Source of the DNA: JASGCK01 sp031538565
GTDB lineage: Bacteria > Pseudomonadota > Gammaproteobacteria > Burkholderiales > Burkholderiaceae_C
Assembly: GCA_031538565.1 (NCBI GenBank)
Contig: JAVKLS010000052.1
Span: forward strand, 1-33,315
Direction of reading: 5' to 3'
DNA length: 33,315 nucleotides
Part shown: piece by piece, positions 8,847-15,568 of the stretch
Position numbering within the stretch: the first letter of the stretch is position 1
How the letters are laid out: each line of letters begins with the position of its first letter
Position numbers and translations under genes: made by a program
The notes under the pieces: model-generated
What the model was told of the DNA's origin: nothing
What the model saw: the letters and a program-made list of their open reading frames with translations, nothing else
The model's database searches: none

Positions 8847-10079
8847 TTACGCTTTGTTTTGCGCCAGTAGCGCACGGGCTATTTGACGCGCCGTGCCAAA
8901 TGCCAACGTAAGACCCAGTGCCCCGTGTCCCGTATTGATGTGCAAGTTGGCGGGTCCATTTTTCTGCACACCCACAATCGGGATGCCCGTAGGTGTTGCG
9001 GGTCTAAGCCCTGCCCAAGGCTCGGTGCGCGAGCAATCGCGTAGCTCGGGGAGCAGTAGATCTGTACGGTTATTTAATTGCTGGATTGCACTCGCACGAA
9101 CGCTGCGGTCATAGCCAACAAGCTCGGCCATTCCTGCTACGCGCAGTTGCTGCCCAACGCGGGCAAATACGGTTTTACTTGCAATGTCAGTCACGCTGAC
9201 ATGGGGCGCAGCGTCAACGCAAGCGGCTTCCAAATTGAGCGTGATGCTGTAGCCTTTGATGGGGTACATCATCAGCGTTAAACCTAGCGAGCTAGCCACA
9301 GCGGCGCTGTCTGCACCCAATGCAAGAATAAATTGATCAGCTACTACGCTGCCAGCGCTGGTGTGCGCCGCAGCTATGTGTTGCCGCTTTAATTCAAACT
9401 TGTTTACTTTCGCTTGGAGCACAAAGCGAACGCCATTCGCGCGCAAAGTGCGCTCTAACGCTTGGCAAAGTAAGAAGCAATCAATTGCAGCTTCCGATGG
9501 CGTGTAAATCGCGCCAGCAATGCGGTTATGGGTGCGCGCCAGTGCAGGTTCTATGACTTGGGCGCGCAAAGCCGATACAGCTTCTTGCGCGTTACCGCCA
9601 AACTGCTGTTGCAGGGCTATTTGCTTTTGCGCGGCGGCAAAGGATCTGTCAGTTGGATACAAAACAAGTTTGCCGCTATTGGCGTAGCTGCAATCAATGC
9701 GCTCTTTTTTGAGCATGGTCTCTAGCCCAAGCTTGCTTTGTGCAGCGAGCGTCAATAAAGTTGCGGTGGTTTGATTGGCGGTAGAGGCGTTGCAAGCGCG
9801 TAAAAAATTTAAGCCCCAGCGCCACTGCTCGGGGTCTAGTTGTGGACGAAATTTAAACGGTGAATTTGGCGCCAAAAAAAGCTGTGGTAACTGCCACCAA
9901 ATGGCAGGGTTAGCCAGTGGCTGCACATAGCTGTAACTGAGCTGTGCACCGTTTGCACGGCTAGTGCCACTGCCAACAGTTTGAGCTTGGTCGATGACGG
10001 TGACATTGAATCCGTGTTGATGTAGTTCATACGCGGTCGCAAGTCCTACGATCCCAGCACCTAAAACGCAGACATTCAT
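8847..10079 (-). CDS. dadA: D-amino acid dehydrogenase, DadA family (FAD-dependent)
   Basis: This 410-residue flavoprotein oxidatively deaminates D-amino acids to 2-oxoacids and ammonia, passing electrons to the respiratory chain at the inner membrane. The N-terminus has the FAD-binding Rossmann motif VLGAGIVGLATAYEL followed by VIDQAQTVGSGTSRANGAQLS, typical of DadA. The C-terminal part has WAGLRPATPTGIPIVG and NTGHGALGLTLAFGTAR, the second conserved FAD contact region. The length is close to that of known DadA proteins. It is divergent from a GltI-like binding protein and an Asp/Glu racemase, which suggests a shared role in D-/L-acidic or other amino-acid use; its own substrate range cannot be read from sequence. 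No clear Shine-Dalgarno sequence precedes the ATG. Confidence 0.87.
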   Translation of the reverse strand: MNVCVLGAGIVGLATAYELHQHGFNVTVIDQAQTVGSGTSRANGAQLSYSYVQPLANPAIWWQLPQLFLAPNSPFKFRPQLDPEQWRWGLNFLRACNASTANQTTATLLTLAAQSKLGLETMLKKERIDCSYANSGKLVLYPTDRSFAAAQKQIALQQQFGGNAQEAVSALRAQVIEPALARTHNRIAGAIYTPSEAAIDCFLLCQALERTLRANGVRFVLQAKVNKFELKRQHIAAAHTSAGSVVADQFILALGADSAAVASSLGLTLMMYPIKGYSITLNLEAACVDAAPHVSVTDIASKTVFARVGQQLRVAGMAELVGYDRSVRASAIQQLNNRTDLLLPELRDCSRTEPWAGLRPATPTGIPIVGVQKNGPANLHINTGHGALGLTLAFGTARQIARALLAQNKA

Positions 10080-10117
10080 GCTAGTTGCTTGATGCTGTTT
10101 TTGATGCCAGAGCCCCC

Positions 10118-10134
10118 TCTATGCCTCGCATAGA
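10118..10134. promoter_or_regulatory. 17-bp palindrome between dadA and gltI-like gene (candidate operator)
   Basis: TCTATGCCTCGCATAGA has perfect 7-bp arms around CTC. The inner part TATGC-N3-GCATA fits the T-N11-A dyad that LysR-type regulators bind. It lies in the 111-bp divergent gap, 39 bp before the dadA start and 56 bp before the gltI-like start. Two copies of ATGCCAG (10104-10110 and 10135-10141) flank it. No regulator gene is adjacent, so the binding protein is unknown. Confidence 0.4.
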
Positions 10135-10190
10135 ATGCCAGTGGGTATTTTGTTGAAGGATTTGATAACGTCATTTTTGAAAGGTAATTT

Positions 10191-11084
10191 ATGAAGATTC
10201 GTTCCACGAGTTTAATTGCAATGCTTGTGTCTGCACTAGCCGTAGCCGCGCCAGCGCAGGCGGCCGATACGCTTAAAAAAATTTCCGATTCAGGAAAAAT
10301 AACCTTGGCATATCGCGAGGCTTCGATTCCGTTTAGCTACCTCGTGGGTGCTGGTGCACCAGTCGGGTTTGCGGTTGATATTTCCAATGCCGTTGCGGAG
10401 GCTGTTAAAAAGAAACTGGGCAATCCCAATTTAAAAATCGAACTGCAAAGTGTGACATCGCAAAATCGCATTCCGCTGCTAAACAATGGCACGATCGATT
10501 TGGAGTGTGGCTCCACAACCAATAACAGCACACGCGGCAAAGATGTGGAGTTTGCGATTAACCACTTCTACACTGGCACGCGACTATTAACCAAGAAGGG
10601 GGCTGGCATCAAAAACTACGCTGACTTGGCTAAAAAAACAGTTGCAAGTACCACAGGAACTACCAACGCACAGGTCGTACGTAAATACAACGCTGAGAAG
10701 AACTTGGGCGCGGATATTATTTTAGGTAAGGATCATGACGACTCCATGCTACTCGTGGACAGTGGCCGAGCTGTGGCGTTTGCAATGGATGATATTTTGC
10801 TGTTTGGGTTGATGGGAAATGCTAAAAACCCTAATGAATGGGAAGTGGTGGGTGATTCGTTGCAAGTCGAGCCCTACGCTTGCATGATGCGCAAAGATGA
10901 CCCTGCATTTTCGGCCGTTGTGAATGGCGTGATTGGCGGAATGATGAAGTCGGGTGAGTTTGAAAAACTCTATACCAAGTGGTTTTTGTCACCGATTGCA
11001 CCTAAAAATCAAAACCTAAATTTACCAATGAGTAAAGAGCTGCGCGATAACCTCAAAGAGCAAAGCAGCAAGCCTGCGCTATAA
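10191..11084 (+). CDS. Amino-acid ABC transporter periplasmic binding protein (GltI-like)
   Basis: This 297-residue protein is a type-3 solute-binding protein, close to glutamate/aspartate-binding GltI. It has a signal peptide (MKIRSTSLIAMLVSALAVAA, cleavage likely after APAQA at about 24). Family blocks follow: YREASIPFSYLVG, TSQNRIPLLNNGTIDLECG, STTNNSTRGKDVEF, GTRLLTKKGAGIK, DSGRAVAFAMDDILL and YACMMRKDDP. A purine-rich AAAGGT lies 8 nt before the ATG. No permease or ATPase gene is nearby, so it either shares a distant ABC transporter or delivers ligand to a receptor. It is followed 31 nt later by an Asp/Glu racemase, which supports acidic amino acids as ligands. Ligand identity is inferred from family resemblance. 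Confidence 0.88.
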   Translation: MKIRSTSLIAMLVSALAVAAPAQAADTLKKISDSGKITLAYREASIPFSYLVGAGAPVGFAVDISNAVAEAVKKKLGNPNLKIELQSVTSQNRIPLLNNGTIDLECGSTTNNSTRGKDVEFAINHFYTGTRLLTKKGAGIKNYADLAKKTVASTTGTTNAQVVRKYNAEKNLGADIILGKDHDDSMLLVDSGRAVAFAMDDILLFGLMGNAKNPNEWEVVGDSLQVEPYACMMRKDDPAFSAVVNGVIGGMMKSGEFEKLYTKWFLSPIAPKNQNLNLPMSKELRDNLKEQSSKPAL

Positions 11085-11115
11085 AAAGCAAACGCAAGAG
11101 CACCTAAGCGCGTCT

Positions 11116-11865
11116 ATGAAGCAGCAACCTCAGATCGTCGGTATTTTGGGCGGAATGGGGCCTGCGGCTGGAGCGGATTTTGTCCGTTTGTTTGTCAATG
11201 CCTGCGCCCAGACGATGAGTCAGCGCGGACAGCCCGTGACGGATCAAGCGTTTCCCGAGCACTGGCTAGCGCAGCTGCCCATTCCTGACAGGACAGCAGC
11301 ATTACTAAACCCTGCGCAAGGTGCGCATCAGCCGCTAGAGCCGATGTTACAAGCCTTAGGGCGCATGACTGCGTTAGGGGTGCGCAGCGTAGCGATTGCG
11401 TGTAATACCGCGCACGCTTGGCATGCGGCATTACAAGAAAAATTTCCACAACTTGAGTTGTTACACGTGATGCAAGAAACGGCGGCGCATTTGACCAAGC
11501 AAGGCGTTCCCCGTGCAGCATTGCTTGCAACGGATGGCACGTATCAAACGGGGCTGTACGAGCGCGTACTGCGCGAAGCTGGCATTGCGTGCTTCAACCC
11601 CGAACCTGCGCAAAAAAAGATACTGATGCAAGGTATTTTTGATGGCATCAAGGCTGATAATTTTGCGCTTGCACAAGCTTGCTTTTTGCAGGTGATTGAG
11701 CACATGACCAAGCAGCACGGCGCACTCTCATTTATTATGGGCTGCACTGAAATTCCACTAGGACTGCAAAGCCCAGAGTTACACAAAAAGTACGCTTTGT
11801 TAAACCCCAGCGCCATACTGGCACAGGCTCTTGCCGATAGAGTCTATCGCCACAGCGTAGGCTAA
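11116..11865 (+). CDS. Aspartate/glutamate racemase family protein
   Basis: This 249-residue cytoplasmic protein belongs to the PLP-independent, two-cysteine Asp/Glu racemase family (YgeA/RacX-like). The N-terminus has VGILGGMGPAAGADF. The two catalytic cysteines are visible as IACNTAHAWH (Cys96) and IMGCTEIPLGL (Cys210). It would interconvert L and D forms of an acidic or broad-range amino acid. With the upstream binding protein and divergent dadA it forms a possible D-amino-acid handling group: capture, racemise, oxidise. The stop overlaps the stop region of the convergent acyl-CoA dehydrogenase by 4 nt, leaving no terminator between them. Amino-acid specificity is not determinable here. 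Confidence 0.87.
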   Translation: MKQQPQIVGILGGMGPAAGADFVRLFVNACAQTMSQRGQPVTDQAFPEHWLAQLPIPDRTAALLNPAQGAHQPLEPMLQALGRMTALGVRSVAIACNTAHAWHAALQEKFPQLELLHVMQETAAHLTKQGVPRAALLATDGTYQTGLYERVLREAGIACFNPEPAQKKILMQGIFDGIKADNFALAQACFLQVIEHMTKQHGALSFIMGCTEIPLGLQSPELHKKYALLNPSAILAQALADRVYRHSVG

Positions 11866-13058
11866 ATCATCCGCTTAGCAACTTCTTCTAGCATGACCTC
11901 GGTTGCGCCGCCGCCAATAGACTGCACGCGGGCATCGCGGTACATACGCTCAATAGCGGTTTCGCGGATGAAGGCCATGCCGCCGTGGAATTGACCGCAG
12001 TCGTACATCACCTGATTGACCAGCGTGCCGCACAGCGCTTTCATCATGGAGACTTCTTTGGTGACGCTTTGACCTTGTGCATCGCGCCACGCGGTGTTGT
12101 AAATTAAGGCTTTAGCGGCCTCCACTTCGGCAAGACGCTGCGCCAGTTTATGGCGAATCGCTTGCTTGCTCCACAGCACATCACCAAAGGCTTTGCGCTG
12201 CGCTACCCACTCAAGCGTCAGTTCAATGGCGCGACTAGCTTCGCCCATCATTTGCGCGGAGAGCACGATGCGTTCGTTTTGCAAATTTTTCATCAGCGCA
12301 TAAAAACCTTTGTGCTCTTCGCCTAGCAGATTTGCAGCAGGGATGCGGCAATTGTTGAAGTTCAGCTCCGCCGTATCGCTGCATAGCCAGCCCATTTTTT
12401 TGAGTGGTCTGGCCACCGTAAAGCCTGGCGTGCCTTTTTCGACGATGAACATGGAGATTTGTCTGTTGCGTCGCCCCGCCTCGCTGGGCGAGTCGCCCGA
12501 GGAACTCCCCGTTTTTGCGGCCACAAAAAACACATCGCCGTGCACGCCGTTGGTGATAAACATTTTGCTGCCGTTGAGCACGTAACTGTCGCCATCACGC
12601 TTGGCGGTGGTCCGCATTCCTTGCAAGTCCGATCCTGCATCGGCTTCGGTCATGGCAACGGCGGCAATTTTGCGTCCTGCCACTAAGTCGGGCATATATT
12701 TATCAAGCTGTGCTTTTGTGCCCGCGTGGAATAGATGCGGGCTAGACATATCGGTATGAACCAGCACGGTTACCGCAAAACCGCCGTAAGTGCAGCGTCC
12801 TAGCTCTTCCGCCAAGATGACGGTGGACAGCGTGTCGAGTTCGCTGCCGCCATGCTCGGCGCTGTATTTAATGCCCAGCAGCCCGAGGTCACCCATTTCA
12901 CGCAGCACCTCACGCGGCACTTTGCCCGCGTCTTCCCAGGCATCGGCAAAAGGCAAAACGCGCTGGGCAAGAAAGCGGCGAATGGCGTCCCTCAGAGCTT
13001 CGTGATCGGAGTTGAAATAGGGGGTGCTGGCGGTAGAGTTGGATAATAGTGTGTTCAT
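11862..13058 (-). CDS. Acyl-CoA dehydrogenase family protein
   Basis: This 398-residue FAD enzyme belongs to the acyl-CoA dehydrogenase family, which introduces a 2,3 double bond into acyl-CoA and passes electrons to ETF. FAD-binding signatures are AVAMTEADAGSDL (about 133-145) and the C-terminal segment YRDARVQSIGGGATEVMLEE. The usual catalytic Glu of the YEGT motif is Gly here, but NERIVLSAQ has Glu262 in the position used by isovaleryl-CoA and long-chain dehydrogenases, so it is probably active. An insertion of small, charged residues (about 184-198, SSSGDSPSEAGRRNR) interrupts the middle domain. The substrate is unknown. It is divergent from a GNAT gene by 17 bp, and no ribosome binding site is seen. 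Confidence 0.9.
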   Translation of the reverse strand: MNTLLSNSTASTPYFNSDHEALRDAIRRFLAQRVLPFADAWEDAGKVPREVLREMGDLGLLGIKYSAEHGGSELDTLSTVILAEELGRCTYGGFAVTVLVHTDMSSPHLFHAGTKAQLDKYMPDLVAGRKIAAVAMTEADAGSDLQGMRTTAKRDGDSYVLNGSKMFITNGVHGDVFFVAAKTGSSSGDSPSEAGRRNRQISMFIVEKGTPGFTVARPLKKMGWLCSDTAELNFNNCRIPAANLLGEEHKGFYALMKNLQNERIVLSAQMMGEASRAIELTLEWVAQRKAFGDVLWSKQAIRHKLAQRLAEVEAAKALIYNTAWRDAQGQSVTKEVSMMKALCGTLVNQVMYDCGQFHGGMAFIRETAIERMYRDARVQSIGGGATEVMLEEVAKRMI

Positions 13059-13075
13059 GTTTTGAAGGATAACCG

Positions 13076-13522
13076 ATGGCCATTGCTGTTCGCCAAGCTA
13101 CGCTGGCAGATGTGGATGATTTGGCGTTGATGTTCGACGCGTATCGTCAATTTTATAAACAAAGCTCTGCACCAGAGGCGGCGCGAGATTTTTTGCGCGA
13201 GCGTTTTAACCACGGCGAGTCGATGGCATATCTTGCCTATGACGGGCACGTGCCCGTGGGGTTTACGCAGCTGTATCCCAGCTTCTCATCGGTGTCGATG
13301 GCAAGAGTTTTTATCTTGAATGATTTATTTGTCGCACCAACCCACAGGCGCAAAGGAGTTGCCAAACAATTGATCGACGCCGCTACCCACATGGCGCAAA
13401 CGCTGGGCGCGGTGCGCGTGAGTTTAAGTACGGCCATTGATAACAAAACAGCGCAAGCCACTTACGAAGCGCTAGGTTGGCAGCGTGACAGCGTATTTTG
13501 CGCCTACCATTTCAAAATTTAA
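13076..13522 (+). CDS. GNAT-family N-acetyltransferase
   Basis: This 148-residue protein has the GCN5-related acetyltransferase fold. It begins with AIAVRQATLADVDDLALMFDAYRQFY, a common start in this family. Motif A is visible as NDLFVAPTHRRKGVAKQLIDAA (about 82-103), where RRKGVA binds the acetyl-CoA pyrophosphate. The C-terminal YEALGWQRDSVFCAYHF forms the usual last strands. The acceptor substrate (small molecule, amino group or protein) is unknown. GAAGGA (13064-13069) is a good ribosome binding site 6 nt before the ATG. A possible promoter, TTGAAA (13012-13017) and TAGAGT (13034-13039), lies inside the divergent acyl-CoA dehydrogenase gene. Confidence 0.87.
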   Translation: MAIAVRQATLADVDDLALMFDAYRQFYKQSSAPEAARDFLRERFNHGESMAYLAYDGHVPVGFTQLYPSFSSVSMARVFILNDLFVAPTHRRKGVAKQLIDAATHMAQTLGAVRVSLSTAIDNKTAQATYEALGWQRDSVFCAYHFKI

Positions 13523-13546
13523 CCCCTGTCGCAAAAAGGAAAAAAA

Positions 13547-14161
13547 GTGCTGCTTGATTTAGACGACTCCCAGCTCGTGCTGATTGACTACCAAACCCAG
13601 TTGATGCCTCATATTTTTGAGGGAGAAGTGGTGCTTGCCAACGCTGTGCGGCTTGCCAAAATAGCGCGCTTGCTTGGCGTACCCGTGCTAGGCACGCAGC
13701 AAACTAAGGAAAAACTGGGTCCAACGCTTGACGCGCTGCAAGGCTGCTACGCTCGCACGCTTGATAAAACATTTTTTAGTGCGGCAGATGAAGGTTTGGT
13801 TGAAGGTCTCCGTCCTGCGCCCAAAAATCAAAGCGCGGAGCAACGCGGAAATGCCCGCAGCTTGCCCAAGCATTTACAAAAAGCCGTGCCGCAAGCACCA
13901 GAGCGCGGTACGGTGGTAATTGCGGGTGTGGAGGCGCATATTTGTTTGCTGCAAACCAGTTTGGATTTACTGGAGCACGAGTTTGACGTGTGGGTCGTCA
14001 CCGACGCTTGCAGCTCGCGCACCGAGCGCAACCGCGACGCGGCGTTTGACCGTTTGGCAGGCGCTGGCGCAGAGTTGGTGACAACCGAAATGGTGGCGTT
14101 TGAATGGCTACGAACCAGTCAGCACGATGCGTTTAAAGACGTGCTGGCGCTGGTGAAGTAA
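13547..14161 (+). CDS. Isochorismatase-family cysteine hydrolase
   Basis: This 204-residue protein is of the isochorismatase/nicotinamidase-like fold. The family triad is visible: Asp14 (LIDYQTQLM), Lys74 (TLDKTFFSA) and Cys133 (GVEAHICLLQTSLDLL). A charged segment at about 88-120 (rich in Lys, Arg, Gln and Pro) sits between the Lys and Cys motifs and is longer than I expect for the simplest members. The start is a GTG, supported by AAGGA 6 nt upstream. The substrate is unknown; related proteins hydrolyse amides or enol ethers. It follows the GNAT gene by 24 nt and may be co-transcribed. Its stop is 1 bp from that of the convergent CoA transferase. Confidence 0.85.
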   Translation: MLLDLDDSQLVLIDYQTQLMPHIFEGEVVLANAVRLAKIARLLGVPVLGTQQTKEKLGPTLDALQGCYARTLDKTFFSAADEGLVEGLRPAPKNQSAEQRGNARSLPKHLQKAVPQAPERGTVVIAGVEAHICLLQTSLDLLEHEFDVWVVTDACSSRTERNRDAAFDRLAGAGAELVTTEMVAFEWLRTSQHDAFKDVLALVK

Positions 14162-14162
14162 T

Positions 14163-15470
14163 TTACAAAACCCGCATCCGTACCGCTTCGGCGCGAAGCT
14201 CTGCGCGGAAGTTGGGGTGCGCGATGGCGATGAGCGCAAGGGCGCGTTGTTTGGCACTTTTGCCGCGTAGCTGCGCCACACCGTATTCGGTGACCACGTA
14301 GTTGACGTCATTTTTGCTAGTCGTGACGAATGTGCCAGGTGAGAGCACGGGCACGATGCGCGAAATGGTGTCATTCTTAGCCGTGGAGGGCACAACGATA
14401 AAGGCTTTACCGCCTTCAGAGCGATTGGCTGCACGCACAAAATCCGCTTGTCCCCCCGTGCCTGAAAATGGCGAATAGCCCAGACTCTCCGAGCCGCATT
14501 GCCCGAGCAAATCGACTTGCAGCGTGGCGTTAATGGCGTGCAGGTTGTCATTTTGCCCAGCCAGATAGGGATCGTTGGTGATGTCCGATGGATGCATTTC
14601 AATCGCTGGGTTGCGACTCATAAAATCGTAGAGTTTTTTGGAGCCCAGCGCAAAGGTGGCAAGCACTTTGCCCTTGTGGACGTTTTTGCGCTGGTTAGTG
14701 ACAACGCCTGCTTCAATCAAACTCAAAATGCCGTCGCCTAGCATTTCGGTATGAATGCCAAGGTCCTGCTTGTTGGTGAGTTGGCGCACTACCGCATCGG
14801 GGATGCCGCCGTAGCCAATTTGCAGCGTCGCACCATGAGGGATGAGGTCGGCCACGTATTTGCCAATGGCTTCTTGCACGGGACCAATTTTGGGTGCGCC
14901 CACTTCAATAATGGGTTCGTGGCTTTCGGTAAGCGCGGCTACTTGCGCGATATGGATTTTGCAGTCGCCATGCGCGGCGGGCACGTTGGGATTGACCTCC
15001 AGCACGATGGCGCGTGCGACGCTGGCTCCTGCCATGCAATAGTCGGGCGATAGTCCAAGGCTTAAAAAACCCTGCTCGTCCATAGGCGAGGCCATGCAAA
15101 AAACAACCTCTGCGGGTGTTTGGCGGCGGCGAATCATGGCGGGAATGTCGGAGAAATTGCAGGGTACAAAATCGGACCAACCGTCTTGCGCACCTGCGCG
15201 AGATGCGCCGCCTAAAAAGTACGCAGCATGGCGGATGTGCTCGGCCGTAGTGGGATCGAAGTAGTCGAATTTTTTTAGCGCCAAAATTTGCGACACACGC
15301 ACGCCGCGCAACTCTCGCCTGCGGTTAGAAAGCGCTGCCAACAAACTAGGCGGCTCGCCTGCCGCCGTCCCCACCACGAGGGTATCGCCGTTTTGCACCA
15401 ATTGAACGGCATCCGCAGCCGTCATGTTTTTTTGTTGATACTGCGATTTGTATTGCGCTTGAACTGACAT
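14163..15470 (-). CDS. Acetyl-CoA hydrolase / CoA-transferase family protein
   Basis: This 435-residue protein belongs to the acetyl-CoA hydrolase/transferase family (including 4-hydroxybutyrate and butyrate:acetate CoA-transferases). The CoA- and glutamate-bearing block is LQIGYGGIPDAVVRQL followed by DLGIHTEMLGDGILSLIEAG, in which Glu242 should form the glutamyl-CoA intermediate. SLGYSPFSGTGGQADFVR and YVVTEYGVAQLRGKS are further family motifs. It moves CoA between short acyl groups or hydrolyses acyl-CoA; the substrates are not readable from sequence. GGAG lies 8 nt before the ATG. That site sits in the second arm of a small inverted repeat (15480-15501). The gene is convergent with the isochorismatase-like gene at 1 bp spacing. 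Confidence 0.87.
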   Translation of the reverse strand: MSVQAQYKSQYQQKNMTAADAVQLVQNGDTLVVGTAAGEPPSLLAALSNRRRELRGVRVSQILALKKFDYFDPTTAEHIRHAAYFLGGASRAGAQDGWSDFVPCNFSDIPAMIRRRQTPAEVVFCMASPMDEQGFLSLGLSPDYCMAGASVARAIVLEVNPNVPAAHGDCKIHIAQVAALTESHEPIIEVGAPKIGPVQEAIGKYVADLIPHGATLQIGYGGIPDAVVRQLTNKQDLGIHTEMLGDGILSLIEAGVVTNQRKNVHKGKVLATFALGSKKLYDFMSRNPAIEMHPSDITNDPYLAGQNDNLHAINATLQVDLLGQCGSESLGYSPFSGTGGQADFVRAANRSEGGKAFIVVPSTAKNDTISRIVPVLSPGTFVTTSKNDVNYVVTEYGVAQLRGKSAKQRALALIAIAHPNFRAELRAEAVRMRVL

Positions 15471-15479
15471 CGTGCATTC

Positions 15480-15501
15480 TCCGTAATTGAATTGCTACGG
15501 A
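15480..15501 (-). promoter_or_regulatory. Small inverted repeat covering the ribosome binding site of the CoA-transferase gene
   Basis: On the minus strand TCCGTA, a 10-nt spacer and TACGGA form a perfect 6-bp inverted repeat, and the GGAG ribosome binding site begins inside the second arm. Folding of the leader could partly mask the site. The stem is short, so the effect may be weak. Confidence 0.25.
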
Positions 15502-15545
15502 CTATGCTACAAGAAACTTTCGCCTGAATGACTTCGCAAAAGCTA

Positions 15546-15561
15546 CGCTGCAAAATCAGCG
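15546..15561 (-). terminator. Possible weak terminator after ilvD
   Basis: On the minus strand, 8 nt after the ilvD stop, CGCTG-ATTTTG-CAGCG forms a 5-bp stem followed by TAGCTTTTG. The stem is short and the T run is poor, so this is only a weak candidate. Confidence 0.25.
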
Positions 15562-15568
15562 CACACAC

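Noticed and set aside
11862..13058. Acyl-CoA dehydrogenase as a catalytically dead enzyme because of GGGA at the YEGT site
   Set aside because: Glu262 occupies the alternative catalytic position known in isovaleryl-CoA and long-chain dehydrogenases.
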